Shown: piece by piece, positions 1 to 8,557 of the stretch | Layout of the letters: the number at the start of each line of letters is the position of its first letter | Numbering within the stretch: the stretch's first letter is position 1 | Origin: Streptomyces abikoensis | GTDB lineage: Bacteria > Actinomycetota > Actinomycetes > Streptomycetales > Streptomycetaceae | DNA length: 64,000 bases | Direction of reading: 5' to 3' | Assembly: GCF_014648775.1 (NCBI RefSeq) | Contig: NZ_BMRT01000010.1 | Location: 62,001 to 126,000 of the forward strand | The notes under the pieces: generated by a model | The model's input: only the letters and a program-made list of their open reading frames with translations | Told to the model about the DNA's origin: nothing | The model's database searches: none | Position numbers and translations under genes: made by a program

Positions 1-1125
1 CACCAGGGCGAGGACGCGCGGGTCGCCGCCGTGGCCCCGGATGGCGGCGTCGCCGACGCCCTTCAAGTCCGCGTAGCTGGACGGCAGATAGGCGAACACG
101 GCCACCGCCACCAGCACCAGCGAGATGACGGCCGAGATGAAGAACCCCCGGTTGATAGCGGTCATCCCGCTCCGGTCGCTGCGGCGCGGCGCCACCGCGA
201 AGATGCCGATCATCGCGGTGACCACACCGATGGCGGGCACGAGCAGTGGGAAGGCCAGTCCCGAGTCGCCGAAGGCGGCCTTGCCGAGGATCAGCGCGGC
301 GACGAGCGTCACGGCGTACGACTCGAAGAGGTCGGCCGCCATGCCCGCGCAGTCGCCGACGTTGTCGCCCACGTTGTCGGCGATGGTGGCCGCGTTGCGG
401 GGATCGTCCTCGGGGATGCCCTGCTCGACCTTGCCGACCAGGTCGGCGCCCACGTCGGCGGCCTTGGTGAAGATGCCGCCGCCGACCCTCATGAACATGG
501 CCAGCAGCGCCGCGCCGAAGCCGAAGCCCTCCAGCACCTTGGGCGCGTCGGCCGCGTAGACCAGCACCACACAGGACGCGCCCAGCAGGCCGAGCCCGAC
601 CGTGCACATGCCGACGACGCCGCCCGTGCGGAAAGCGATCTTCATCGCCTTGTGGGCGACGGCCGTCAGGTCCTTCTCCGGCTCGCCCTCCGCGGGGGTC
701 GCCTCCCGCGCCGCGGCCGCCACCCGCACATTGCTGCGCACCGCGAGCCACATGCCGATGTAGCCGGTGGCCGCCGAGAACCCGGCACCGACCAGGAAGA
801 ACAGCGAACGGCCCATGCGCTGCGACCAGTTGTCGGCCGGCAGCAGCATCAGCAGGAAGAACACGATCACGGCGAAGACGCCGAGGGTGCGCAACTGCCG
901 GGCGAGATACGCGTTCGCGCCCTCCTGCACCGCCGCGGCGATTCTCTTCATGCTGTCGGTACCCTCACCGGCCGCCAGCACCTGACGCACCAGCACCACG
1001 GCCACCACGAGCGCCGCGGCCGCCACCACCGCGATCACCGTGACGAGGTTGCGATCGCCGTCGGTGAGCTCGACCGCGAGTCGTTGAGTGAAGTCCACCT
1101 GTTCAGGGGTGAAATGCCCCGCCAT
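1..1125 (-). CDS. hppA: Proton-translocating membrane pyrophosphatase, N-terminal part (cut by window edge)
   Basis: Integral membrane pyrophosphatase that couples PPi hydrolysis to H+ export. The first 375 codons are visible, from ATG at 1125 with an AAGGAGGA ribosome site just upstream (1128-1136); the C-terminus lies left of the window. After an N-terminal membrane segment (about residues 25-47) and further hydrophobic segments comes the family signature: DVGADLVGKVE, followed by GIPEDDPRN and NVGDNVGDCAGMAADLFE, the acidic PPi/Mg2+ binding region. The residue that separates K+-dependent from K+-independent enzymes is not in view. It lies downstream of, and on the same strand as, the bldG pair, as in S. 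coelicolor. Family is certain; symbol by analogy. Confidence 0.95.
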   Translation of the reverse strand, partial: MAGHFTPEQVDFTQRLAVELTDGDRNLVTVIAVVAAAALVVAVVLVRQVLAAGEGTDSMKRIAAAVQEGANAYLARQLRTLGVFAVIVFFLLMLLPADNWSQRMGRSLFFLVGAGFSAATGYIGMWLAVRSNVRVAAAAREATPAEGEPEKDLTAVAHKAMKIAFRTGGVVGMCTVGLGLLGASCVVLVYAADAPKVLEGFGFGAALLAMFMRVGGGIFTKAADVGADLVGKVEQGIPEDDPRNAATIADNVGDNVGDCAGMAADLFESYAVTLVAALILGKAAFGDSGLAFPLLVPAIGVVTAMIGIFAVAPRRSDRSGMTAINRGFFISAVISLVLVAVAVFAYLPSSYADLKGVGDAAIRGHGGDPRVLALV

Positions 1126-1360
1126 TCGTCCTCCTTAGACGTTTGGCACATGGGCGCGCGGCCGGTCCGTGGCACGAGGAATGGGAACAGCCGCCACGCT
1201 CAGGCGTCCTGAGCTCAAGATGGACGGATTGTAGGGAGCATGGCGAGATCAAAACAGAGCGCGGCAAACGGAATGAGACTTCTCGCGAAAGCCGTCCGCG
1301 CGGCGGAATGGTGAAGATCGCGAATTGATCGTCCGGCCTTCGGGGGATCTCCCGGAGAAT

Positions 1361-1390
1361 CGATCATTCACGAGGAGAAACGATCATTCA
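1361..1390. promoter_or_regulatory. Pair of 10-bp direct repeats upstream of hppA
   Basis: CGATCATTCA occurs at 1361-1370 and again at 1381-1390, exactly 20 bp apart, so both copies face the same side of the helix. Further TTGATCG motifs lie at about 1325 and 1391. The gap 1126-1590 holds no convincing gene, and these repeats lie about 240-270 bp upstream of the hppA start. They could be an operator, but no regulator is identifiable. Confidence 0.35.
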
Positions 1391-1590
1391 TTGATCGACC
1401 GGTGACGACACGACAGCGCGCGAGGGCACCGAAAGGGCCATGGACCGGGAAACCACGAGGCCACGGGCGAGGAGCCATGGGGCCATGAGCGGAGCACCAT
1501 GACGTCATGGACGGGGCTCCCGGCCCTGTCGGCGACGCACGGTTACGACAGGCGCCAGGCCCCGCACTACAGCGGAAGGCGGCCGCCCGG

Positions 1591-2076
1591 CTACGGCGTG
1601 ACGGCCGACGGTGTCGTCGGCCAGCTCATCCGGATCAGGCCGCCCGTCTCGCTCGCCGTCACCTCGACGTCGTCGACCAGGCCGCTGATCACGGCGAGCC
1701 CCATGTCGTCCTCGCTCTCCTCCGGCGTCGCGGGGACGGAAGCGGAGGGCGCCGGGGAACCGGCGGGGGCCACATGGGCGGCGGAACCGGACGCGGCGGC
1801 GGCCGTCGCGGCCATGACACCGGGGTGAGGAGCGTCGTCGGCGACCTCGATGGAGAACTTCTTCTCGTCCTCCGTCAGCATCACCTTCACCGGGCCGGCG
1901 ATCTCATGGCTGCGGTGGAGGCTCACGGCACGCGAGCACGCCTCACCGACGGCCAGCCGGACCTCGTCCAGCACGGCCTCGTCGACCCCCGCCCGGCGCG
2001 CCACCGCGGCCGCCACGAGCCTGGCCGTGCGGACGTGCTCGGGAAGGGCGCTGAAGAGCAGTTCGACGGTGGCCAT
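1591..2076 (-). CDS. apgA: Anti-sigma factor, GHKL/HATPase_c fold (BldG partner)
   Basis: RsbW/SpoIIAB-type ATP-binding anti-sigma protein of about 161 residues. The start at 2076 (MATVELLFSALPEHV) is chosen over an ATG 36 bp upstream because GAGGGGGA precedes it at good spacing. The N-box lies in EVRLAVGEACSRAV, a D-D-A-P-H-P-G segment fits the G1 region, and MGLAVISGLVDDVEV is the C-terminal part of the fold. An Ala/Pro/Ser-rich linker of about 35 residues separates these, as is common in Streptomyces versions. It lies about 200 bp downstream of bldG on the same strand. In S. coelicolor the equivalent gene (SCO3548) is cotranscribed with bldG and its product binds BldG. Role inferred from that family knowledge and synteny. 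Confidence 0.85.
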   Translation of the reverse strand: MATVELLFSALPEHVRTARLVAAAVARRAGVDEAVLDEVRLAVGEACSRAVSLHRSHEIAGPVKVMLTEDEKKFSIEVADDAPHPGVMAATAAAASGSAAHVAPAGSPAPSASVPATPEESEDDMGLAVISGLVDDVEVTASETGGLIRMSWPTTPSAVTP

Positions 2077-2278
2077 GCCATCCCCCTCGGTGGTACGTGC
2101 CCTCGTCCCCACTGCCGGAACACAGGGCGAACTCGCGGAGGGGCCGGACCCGTGAGCCCGTCACCCCCGGCGCGGCTATGTGGCTGTGCGGCCGTACGCG
2201 TGCGGCGCCGCAGCCGTGCGTCGGGCGGGCGGCAGCCATCCGGCGCCGGCCGACCGCCACCCGGCCGTCGGGCGACCG

Positions 2279-2620
2279 TCAGTCGGTCGCCTGTACCGCG
2301 TCCTCGACCGAGGTGTGGATCGGGAACACCTTGGTCAGGCCGGTGATACGGAAAATCTTCAGGATGCGCTCCTGGTTGCAGACGAGCCGCAGCGAACCCT
2401 CATGGGCGCGCACGCGCTTCAGCCCGCCGACCAGGACGCCGAGCCCGGTGGAGTCGAGGAAGTCGACGCCCTCCATGTCGACGACGAGGTGATAGCTGCC
2501 GTCGTTGACAAGCTCGACCAGCTGCTCACGCAGCTTGGGCGCGGTGTACACATCAATCTCGCCACCGACCCGGACAACCGTACGGTCGCCTACGGTCTCG
2601 GTCGACAGGGACAGGTCCAC
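2279..2620 (-). CDS. bldG: Anti-anti-sigma factor BldG
   Basis: STAS-domain anti-sigma-factor antagonist of 113 residues needed for aerial development and antibiotic production in Streptomyces. A GTG start at 2620 gives exactly the length of S. coelicolor BldG and begins VDLSLSTETVG; an upstream ATG at 2689 would add 23 non-conserved residues. The phosphorylatable serine sits in FLDSTGLGVLVGG at residue 57. When unphosphorylated, proteins of this family bind the cognate anti-sigma factor and release sigma. The start codon is only 54 bp from the divergent helicase start, so bldG promoters must lie in or next to the 5' end of the helicase gene. Confidence 0.97.
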   Translation of the reverse strand: MDLSLSTETVGDRTVVRVGGEIDVYTAPKLREQLVELVNDGSYHLVVDMEGVDFLDSTGLGVLVGGLKRVRAHEGSLRLVCNQERILKIFRITGLTKVFPIHTSVEDAVQATD

Positions 2621-2674
2621 GGATCCTCCAGCACCTTGCATCGAGCGGTCGCCCCCCATGGATCGGCAGCCGCG

Positions 2675-5230
2675 ATGGCATTCAATCACTTACCGGCAGG
2701 CGCGCACGACGCCTTGGCGCCATTGTCCGTCAAGCCGGTGACACACTCGGTGTCGATGGCCAACGATCAACTCCCGCCGGAGGCGGGCGTGCACCCCGCT
2801 CCCCGGACAGTCCTCGACCGACTCGCCGCCGGGCCGGGCCGGGCCGCACGCATCACTCATACGGAGCACTTGCCCCCTCGTCCCGGACGTCATGCCCCCT
2901 GGCCGGAGAAGATCCGGCCGGAAGTGATCGACGCCATCCGGGCCGCCGGAATCGAACGCCCCTGGGCCCATCAGGCGCGCGTCGCCGAGCACGCGCTGCG
3001 CGGCGAGTCGGCCGTGGTGGCCACCGGCACCGCCTCGGGCAAGTCCCTCGCCTACCTCGCCCCCGTCCTCAGCGCCCTGCTGGACGGCTCCGAGGCCCCC
3101 AACGGGCGAGGCGCGACCGCCCTCTACCTCGCCCCCACCAAGGCCCTCGCCGCCGACCAGCGCCGCGCCGTACGCGCCCTCGCCGAACCCCTGGGCAAGG
3201 GCGTCCGGCCCGCCGTATACGACGGCGACACCCCCTTCGAGGAACGCGAGTGGGTGCGCCAGTACGCCAATTACGCGCTGACCAACCCGGACATGCTCCA
3301 CCGCTCGATCCTGCCCGCCCACCCCCGATGGGCCTCCTTCCTGCGCGCCCTGCGCTATGTCGTCATCGACGAGTGCCACGCCTACCGGGGCGTCTTCGGC
3401 TCCCACGTCGCCCAGGTGCTCCGCCGGCTGCGCCGCCTGTGCGCCCGCTACGGCTCCGACCCCGTCTTCCTCCTCGCCTCCGCCACGGCCTCCGAGCCCG
3501 GCACCGCCGCGAGCCGACTCACCGGCCTGCCCGTCGCGGAGGTCACCGAGGACGGCTCCCCGCGCGGCGAACTGGTCTTCGCCCTCTGGGAGCCCCCGCT
3601 CACCGAGCTCCACGGCGAGCGCGGCGCCCCCGTCCGCCGCACCGCCACCGCCGAGACCGCCGACCTCCTCACCGACCTCACCGTCCAGGGCGTGCGCACC
3701 GTCGCCTTCGTCCGCTCCCGGCGCGGCGCCGAACTGGTCGCCCTCATCGCCCAGGAGCGGCTGGCCGCCGTCGACCGTTCCCTCCCTTCCCGCGTCGCCG
3801 CCTACCGCGGCGGCTACCTCCCCGAGGAGCGCCGCGCCCTCGAGCACTCCCTCCACACCGGCGAACTGCTCGGCCTCGCCGCCACCTCCGCCCTGGAACT
3901 GGGCGTCGACGTCGCCGGCCTCGACGCCGTCCTCCTCTCCGGCTACCCCGGCACCCGCGCCTCCCTCTGGCAGCAGGCCGGCCGCGCCGGCCGCACCCGG
4001 CGGGGCGCGCTCGCCGTCCTGATCGCCCGCGACGACCCGCTGGACACCTATCTCGTCCACCACCCCGAGGCCCTCTTCCAGCAGCCCGTGGAATCCACCG
4101 TCCTCGACCCGGACAACCCCTACGTCCTCGCGCCCCACCTGTGCGCGGCCGCCGAGGAGCTGCCCCTCACCGAGCCCGACCTGTCGCTCTTCGGGCCTGA
4201 GGCCATGGTCGTGATCTCCCAGCTGGAGGCCCGCAAGCTGCTCCGCCGCCGGGGCACCGCCTGGCACTGGACCCGCCGCGAGCGCGCCGCCGACCTCACC
4301 GACATCCGGGGCGGGGGCGGCCGCCCCGTCCAGATCGTCGAGGAGGGCACGGGACGGCTGCTGGGCACCGTCGACCGGTCCGCCGCCTACACCACCGTCC
4401 ACGAAGGCGCCGTCCACCTCCACCAGGGCCGCAGCTACCTCGTGCGCCACCTCGACATGGAGGACTCCGTCGCCCTGGTCGAACAGGCCGACCCGCCCTA
4501 CTCCACGACGGCCCGCGACACCACGACCGTCTCCATCCTGGAGACCACCACCGAGGTCCCCTGGGGGGACGCGCGGCTGTGCTTCGGCTCCGTCGAGGTC
4601 ACCAACCAGGTCGTCTCCTTCCTCCGTCGCAGACTCATCACCGGCGAGGTCATGGGCGAGACCAAACTCGACCTGCCGCCCCGCACCCTGCGCACCCGCG
4701 CCGTGTGGTGGACCGTCACCGAGGACCAGCTCGACGACGCCCGGGTCTCCCCCGAGGCCCTCGGCGGCGCCCTCCACGCCGCCGAACACGCTTCCATCGG
4801 CATGCTCCCTCTCTTCGCCACGTGCGACCGCTGGGACATCGGGGGCGTCTCCGTCCCCCTCCACCCCGACACCCTCCTGCCGACCGTCTTCGTCTACGAC
4901 GGCCACCCCGGCGGCGCCGGCTTCGCCGAGCGCGCCTTCCACACCGCCGCCCGCTGGCTCGGCGCCACCCGCGAGGCGATCGCCGCCTGCGAGTGCGCCA
5001 CCGGCTGCCCGTCCTGCATCCAGTCCCCCAAATGCGGCAACGGCAACGACCCCCTGGACAAGAAAGCCGCCATCCGCCTCCTCACCCGCCTCCTCTCCGC
5101 CGCCCCGACCGACCCGGACGGCCAGGACGACCCGGATGGCCCAGACGGTCGGGACAGCCAGGACGGCCTGCAGGACCCGCGCGATCCGACCGGCCCGCAC
5201 GGCCCGAGCGATCCGGCGGACACGGGCTGA
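2675..5230 (+). CDS. DEAH-box helicase of the helicase/secretion neighbourhood
   Basis: Superfamily 2 helicase of about 851 residues. The ATG at 2675 (MAFNHLPAG) matches the conserved Streptomyces N-terminus; the open frame extends further upstream but into the bldG promoter region. Motif I is in TGTASGKSLAY, the DEAH-type box is DECH, motif III is SATA, and motif VI lies in QQAGRAGR. A C-terminal DUF1998-like part ends with a four-cysteine cluster CECATGCPSCIQSPKC, probably metal-binding. Its last 40 residues are an Asp/Gly/Pro-rich tail. This is the helicase that typically sits beside Tad-like export genes in actinobacteria, as here. Its exact nucleic-acid substrate is unknown. Confidence 0.93.
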   Translation: MAFNHLPAGAHDALAPLSVKPVTHSVSMANDQLPPEAGVHPAPRTVLDRLAAGPGRAARITHTEHLPPRPGRHAPWPEKIRPEVIDAIRAAGIERPWAHQARVAEHALRGESAVVATGTASGKSLAYLAPVLSALLDGSEAPNGRGATALYLAPTKALAADQRRAVRALAEPLGKGVRPAVYDGDTPFEEREWVRQYANYALTNPDMLHRSILPAHPRWASFLRALRYVVIDECHAYRGVFGSHVAQVLRRLRRLCARYGSDPVFLLASATASEPGTAASRLTGLPVAEVTEDGSPRGELVFALWEPPLTELHGERGAPVRRTATAETADLLTDLTVQGVRTVAFVRSRRGAELVALIAQERLAAVDRSLPSRVAAYRGGYLPEERRALEHSLHTGELLGLAATSALELGVDVAGLDAVLLSGYPGTRASLWQQAGRAGRTRRGALAVLIARDDPLDTYLVHHPEALFQQPVESTVLDPDNPYVLAPHLCAAAEELPLTEPDLSLFGPEAMVVISQLEARKLLRRRGTAWHWTRRERAADLTDIRGGGGRPVQIVEEGTGRLLGTVDRSAAYTTVHEGAVHLHQGRSYLVRHLDMEDSVALVEQADPPYSTTARDTTTVSILETTTEVPWGDARLCFGSVEVTNQVVSFLRRRLITGEVMGETKLDLPPRTLRTRAVWWTVTEDQLDDARVSPEALGGALHAAEHASIGMLPLFATCDRWDIGGVSVPLHPDTLLPTVFVYDGHPGGAGFAERAFHTAARWLGATREAIAACECATGCPSCIQSPKCGNGNDPLDKKAAIRLLTRLLSAAPTDPDGQDDPDGPDGRDSQDGLQDPRDPTGPHGPSDPADTG

Positions 5231-5304
5231 GCCGCGGAGCGGACTGAGCGGCGGAGCGGGTCGTTCGCCGCGTCCGGGCTGCGGGCGTCACGGCCGGCGA
5301 TGCC

Positions 5305-5679
5305 TCACGGGGCGTACGCCGCCTCCGGCGGCCCCGCGCGGGCCCGTACCCTCAGCGCGTACGGGCCGGCCCGTGCCTCCGCCGCCACCTCCGCGAACTC
5401 GCCCTCCACCCCGCAGCGCACCACCCTCGCGCCCTGGGCCGAGGCGACCTTCCGGGCGAGGCCGCACGCCACGGCCTCCCCCTGGAGGGCGTGGTCGGCG
5501 GCGGCGAGCGCCGCCAGATCCGCCGCGCCGCCCGCTCGATGACGGGCCATCACCACCTGCCCCATGGCCAGCAGCGCCGCGAAGATGACGCAGGACGCCA
5601 TCGCGACGGCCGCCACCCACACCGAGGCCAGACCCGCGTCATCCCACCGTCTCCTCCGCAAGGGCCACCGCCTCCCCAC
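5305..5679 (-). CDS. TadE/TadG-like minor pilin of the helicase/secretion neighbourhood
   Basis: Small protein of about 124 residues with a single N-terminal membrane segment (ASVWVAAVAMASCVIFAALLAMGQ) preceded by an Arg-rich, acidic D-D-A-G stretch, the arrangement of pseudopilin-like TadE/G proteins. HRAGGAADLAALAAA is the typical helical continuation, and it is probably assembled with the Tad export system. The frame overlaps the upstream TadE gene by 41 bp if the ATG at 5679 is used; a GTG within the membrane segment is a less likely start. It is the last gene of the leftward Tad operon. Exact role unproven. Confidence 0.75.
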   Translation of the reverse strand: MGRRWPLRRRRWDDAGLASVWVAAVAMASCVIFAALLAMGQVVMARHRAGGAADLAALAAADHALQGEAVACGLARKVASAQGARVVRCGVEGEFAEVAAEARAGPYALRVRARAGPPEAAYAP

Positions 5680-6007
5680 TCAGCCGTACCGCCAGCGGCC
5701 CCGGCCCGGCGGCCCTGGCCTCGACCCGCACCCGGACCAGATCGCCCTCCCGTGTCAGCCCGATGCGGGCCCCGGGCGGAGCAGCGGACCGGGCCGCGGC
5801 GACGGCCGCCGGAGGCGGATCCTGCCGGGCCGCCGCCCGCGCCCCCGCCCGGGCCGCGTCCACGCACTGGATCTGCGCGGACGCGGCCATCAACCCCCAG
5901 AGCAGGGCCAGGGCGAAGAGCATGAGCACCGGCAGCGCGACCGCGGCCTCGGCCGTCACATAGCCGCCATCGGAGCGTGCTCCGGACGTCCCGTCAGAAC
6001 GTCGCAT
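5639..6007 (-). CDS. TadE family pseudopilin
   Basis: About 122 residues. After a short basic/polar leader comes G-Y-V-T-A-E-A-A-V-A-L-P-V-L-M-L-F, a type IV prepilin-like motif with glutamate at +5 after the glycine and a single hydrophobic helix. The remainder is a small extracytoplasmic domain. ATG at 6007 overlaps the end of the prepilin gene by 14 bp, and the next gene overlaps its end, so the three small genes are translationally linked. It is expected to be a minor pilin in the Tad/Flp apparatus. Family assignment from the motif and neighbours. Confidence 0.82.
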   Translation of the reverse strand: MRRSDGTSGARSDGGYVTAEAAVALPVLMLFALALLWGLMAASAQIQCVDAARAGARAAARQDPPPAAVAAARSAAPPGARIGLTREGDLVRVRVEARAAGPGPLAVRLSGEAVALAEETVG

Positions 6008-6209
6008 GGAGCGCCTTCACGATCAGTTGCTGAAGGGCCGCGCTGACGGGCCCGCTGGTGACCACCTTGTACAGAACAGCCGCCAGCGCACACGCCGCGA
6101 GCGTGCCCACCGCGTACTCCGCCGTCGTCATCCCGGCCTCACCGGCACCCGTCACCCGGGCCCGGCGCGCCGCCCACCACGACGTGACCTTCATCGCCGC
6201 CACTGCCAT
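5994..6209 (-). CDS. DUF4244 Flp-like prepilin
   Basis: About 71 residues from the ATG at 6209, which has GGGGGA eight bases upstream; earlier in-frame ATGs at 6224 and 6323 give a His-rich leader that is probably not translated. The leader ends G-E-A-G, followed by MTTAEYAVGTLAACALAAVLY, the type IV prepilin cleavage context with glutamate at +5 and one hydrophobic helix. This is the likely major subunit of the Tad-like pseudopilus. It sits between tadC and the TadE genes. The (CATCACA)-type simple repeat just upstream is annotated separately. Confidence 0.8.
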   Translation of the reverse strand: MAVAAMKVTSWWAARRARVTGAGEAGMTTAEYAVGTLAACALAAVLYKVVTSGPVSAALQQLIVKALHATF

Positions 6210-6236
6210 GACCGATTCCCCCATCTCCTGTAATGC

Positions 6237-6276
6237 TGATGTGTGATGCGCGTGTGATGTGTGATGTGTGTGATGC
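6237..6276. repeat. Short TGTGATG-type simple repeat upstream of the prepilin gene
   Basis: Iterated GTGTGATG-like units on the plus strand (CATCACAC on the coding strand), about 40 bp long and 28-67 bp before the prepilin start, in the 130-bp gap between tadC and the prepilin gene. It could alter expression by slippage, but this is only a possibility. Confidence 0.5.
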
Positions 6277-6341
6277 ATGCGGTGCACGGCCTCATCCGTC
6301 GCACCGTCACTTTCGTTTTCCACTCCTGCGACGGGCCTCGT

Positions 6342-7169
6342 TCAGCTCCCGCGCATGAGCCCCTCGGCCAGCCCGACCACGACCGGCACCACCCCGACCG
6401 TCAGGAACGCGGGCAGGAAGCAGAGCCCCAGCGGTGCCGTCGCCTGGACCCCCGCGCGTCGGGCCCTCATCGCCGCCGTGCGCCCCTGGGCCGCGCGCAG
6501 CCGTGCCGCCAGCCGTGCCATGGGCTCCACCGCCGGAACTCCGGTGGCCTGGGCCCGTTCCAGGCAGCCTGCCAGCGGGGCGGCCCCGGGCAGGCCGCCC
6601 AGCCGCCCCCAGGCGGTGCCCGGATCACCGCCGAGCCGTACTTCCGCCGCCGCTTGGGCCAGCCGGGCCCCGACCGGGCCGCCCAGCGAGCCCCCGACCG
6701 CCTCGGCGGCCTCCCTGGGCCCGGCACCGGCGGCCAGACACGCGGCCAGCAGATCGGCCGCCAAGGGCAACTGCCGTCCCACTTCCTCGGCCCGCACCTC
6801 TCCCTCGGCGCCCTCGGCCTTCCGCCGCCATCGCCAGACGCCCCAGGCCGCGGCGGCTCCCGCCACGCACCCGGTGACGCCCGCGACCAGCCAGACGAGA
6901 ACAAGCCCGGCGATCCCCACCGCCACGGCCGCTCGCCCATCCAGGCCACGCACCGCGCGCCGCGCCCGTCTTGGCGGCCTTCCCTCGCTTCCTGCCGTCT
7001 CACCTCCCGCCATCTCGACTCCCGCGCGGCCATGGCTCCCGAGCAGGGAGACCAGCCGGCCGCGCGTTGAGCGTCTTCCACGCGCACCGCTCCCCAGCGC
7101 CGCCACGCACACCGTCGCGATCGCGGCCAGCGCCACCGCCCACAGGCTGTGGACAACACCCCCGTTCAC
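6342..7169 (-). CDS. Type II secretion system F-domain protein, TadC-like
   Basis: Inner-membrane platform protein of the Tad/Flp export machinery, about 275 residues. The GTG at 7169 is chosen because it overlaps the tadB stop as GTGA (7166-7169) and is preceded by a GGGAG-rich stretch; the much longer open frame upstream is a shadow of tadB. Hydrophobic segments lie near the N-terminus, around residues 75-115 and at the extreme C-terminus (LCFLPAFLTVGVVPVVVGLAEGL), with the T2SSF helical part (QLPLAADLLAACLAAG) between. It pairs with TadB to form the platform on which the TadA ATPase acts. Confidence 0.85.
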   Translation of the reverse strand: MNGGVVHSLWAVALAAIATVCVAALGSGARGRRSTRGRLVSLLGSHGRAGVEMAGGETAGSEGRPPRRARRAVRGLDGRAAVAVGIAGLVLVWLVAGVTGCVAGAAAAWGVWRWRRKAEGAEGEVRAEEVGRQLPLAADLLAACLAAGAGPREAAEAVGGSLGGPVGARLAQAAAEVRLGGDPGTAWGRLGGLPGAAPLAGCLERAQATGVPAVEPMARLAARLRAAQGRTAAMRARRAGVQATAPLGLCFLPAFLTVGVVPVVVGLAEGLMRGS

Positions 7170-8119
7170 CTCTCCCGCTCCCTCCCGTTCGTCCCGTTCG
7201 TCTTCCCCGGCCCTTCCGCGACCCGGACGATCCGCCGGGTCCACGCGATCCCCGCGCCCTCCAGCAGTCCGCCGAGGACCAGGCACCCGAGCCCGGTCGG
7301 GGTGTGCAGCAACACCCGCAGCGGCTCGGCCCCCAGCGCGGCCCCCATCAGCAACGCGAGGACGGGAAGCAGCGCCAGCATCACGGCGGTGGACCGGGTG
7401 CCCGCCAACTGCGCGCGCAGGTCCTCCCGCTGGTCCCGCTCGGCGCCCAGAGCCGCCGCGACCCGTTCCAGGCCCGCGGCCAGACCGGCACCGCCGTCGA
7501 CCGCGACCCGCCAGCAGGCGGCCACCCCCTGGAGCCCCTCGGCGCCCGGCCGGCGCCCCGCCTTGCGCAGCGCGTCCGGTACGTCCCCGCCGAACCTGGC
7601 CGCCGCCGGCACGGCGGGCCATCCCGGGCCCAGCCCCACGTCCCTCAGCCCGGACACCGCCGCACCGGGCTGACGCCCCGCCCTGAGCTCGCCCGCGACG
7701 GTGCCGCACATGTCGATCACGGCGGACTCCCGGAGCTCCCGCTCACGCTGCCGCTCCCGTGCCGCCAGCCACCGCCGTACAAGCGGCACGGCCAGCGCGC
7801 CCGCGATCAACGGCAGCACCGACTTGCCCAGCGCCGCCACCGCGCCGCCGACCGGCAGGCAGAGCAACTCGCGTCTCCCCCGCGCCGCCCGCCGCAAGCG
7901 CCCGGCCCACTCGCCGATCCGGCCGGGCACGGCGGAGCCCTGCCCACGACCGGCCGGCCCACCTCCGGCCGTCCCGCCTCCGGCCAGCAGCAGCCGGGCC
8001 CGCCGCACACCCGGCCCAGGCCGGGCCCGCAGCGCGGCGACGGCGCAGAGCGACAGGACGAAGAGCACCAGCGCGGCGCATCCGGAGGAAACCTGCGCCC
8101 CGGACGGCCACCCGCTCAT
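7166..8119 (-). CDS. Type II secretion system F-domain protein, TadB-like
   Basis: About 317 residues. ATG at 8119 overlaps the tadA stop as ATGA, and its own stop overlaps tadC as GTGA, so tadA-tadB-tadC are translationally coupled. There is an N-terminal membrane segment (CAALVLFVLSLCAVAAL), a central membrane pair, a T2SSF domain around E-S-A-V-I-D-M-C-G-T-V-A-G-E-L-R-A-G, and two C-terminal hydrophobic stretches. It is the partner platform protein of TadC. Because the element in tadA separates it from the operon promoter upstream of cpaE, its expression in this strain is uncertain. Confidence 0.85.
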   Translation of the reverse strand: MSGWPSGAQVSSGCAALVLFVLSLCAVAALRARPGPGVRRARLLLAGGGTAGGGPAGRGQGSAVPGRIGEWAGRLRRAARGRRELLCLPVGGAVAALGKSVLPLIAGALAVPLVRRWLAARERQRERELRESAVIDMCGTVAGELRAGRQPGAAVSGLRDVGLGPGWPAVPAAARFGGDVPDALRKAGRRPGAEGLQGVAACWRVAVDGGAGLAAGLERVAAALGAERDQREDLRAQLAGTRSTAVMLALLPVLALLMGAALGAEPLRVLLHTPTGLGCLVLGGLLEGAGIAWTRRIVRVAEGPGKTNGTNGRERER

Positions 8120-8557
8120 GGCGCACTCCCGGCGCGCCCGCACAGCCCGGCCAGCCGGTCCCAGCCCCGCGCCCGCTCGAAGCCGTCCTCGCCCCACACC
8201 GCCGCCGGTACGGTCGTCACCAGACCGGCGGAATCCCGTTCGAGCACATGGACTTCCGCGACCCTTCTGCGGCCGCCGTGGTCGCGGACCATATGGATCA
8301 CCACCGACAGGGCGGCCGCGAGCTGGCTGTGCAGCGCCGCCCGGTCCAGCCCGGCTGTCGAGCCCAACGCCTCCAACCGGGCGGGTACATCGCTGGCGGC
8401 GTTGGCGTGGACCGTGCCACAGCCTCCTTCGTGTCCCGTATTGAGAGCGGCCAGAAGGTCGGTGACCTCGGGGCCGCGCACCTCGCCGACGACCAGCCGG
8501 TCCGGGCGCATCCGTAGCGCCTGGCGCACCAGATCCCGCAAGGTGACGAGGCCGGTG
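8116..8557 (-). pseudogene. tadA: tadA, 3' half, separated from its 5' half by the 15.7-kb element
   Basis: C-terminal part of the Tad/VirB11-family secretion ATPase. It continues the conserved ...EGTG-LVTLRDLVRQALRM-RPDR stretch and contains VVGEVRGPE (Walker B region) and NTGHEGGCGTVHAN (His box), but has no start region or Walker A; those are at 24213-24934. It ends in an ATGA overlap with tadB. A TTG at 8541 could start translation, but a product lacking the P-loop would not be active. Joining 24934-24219, one CACCGG core and 8551-8116 gives 1158 nt, 386 codons in one frame. Confidence 0.93.
8552..8557. repeat. Left core repeat of the tadA element
   Basis: CCGGTG, identical to 24213-24218. 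The left copy is followed directly by the element end TTAGGAACAG. On the tadA coding strand it reads CACCGG, inside the codons for the conserved E-G-T-G-L motif. It is the likely strand-exchange overlap region. Confidence 0.88.

Noticed and set aside
2690..5200. 836-codon open frame antisense to the helicase
   Set aside because: Gly/Ala/Val-rich product without motifs; it mirrors the strongly coding plus strand, which has complete helicase motifs.
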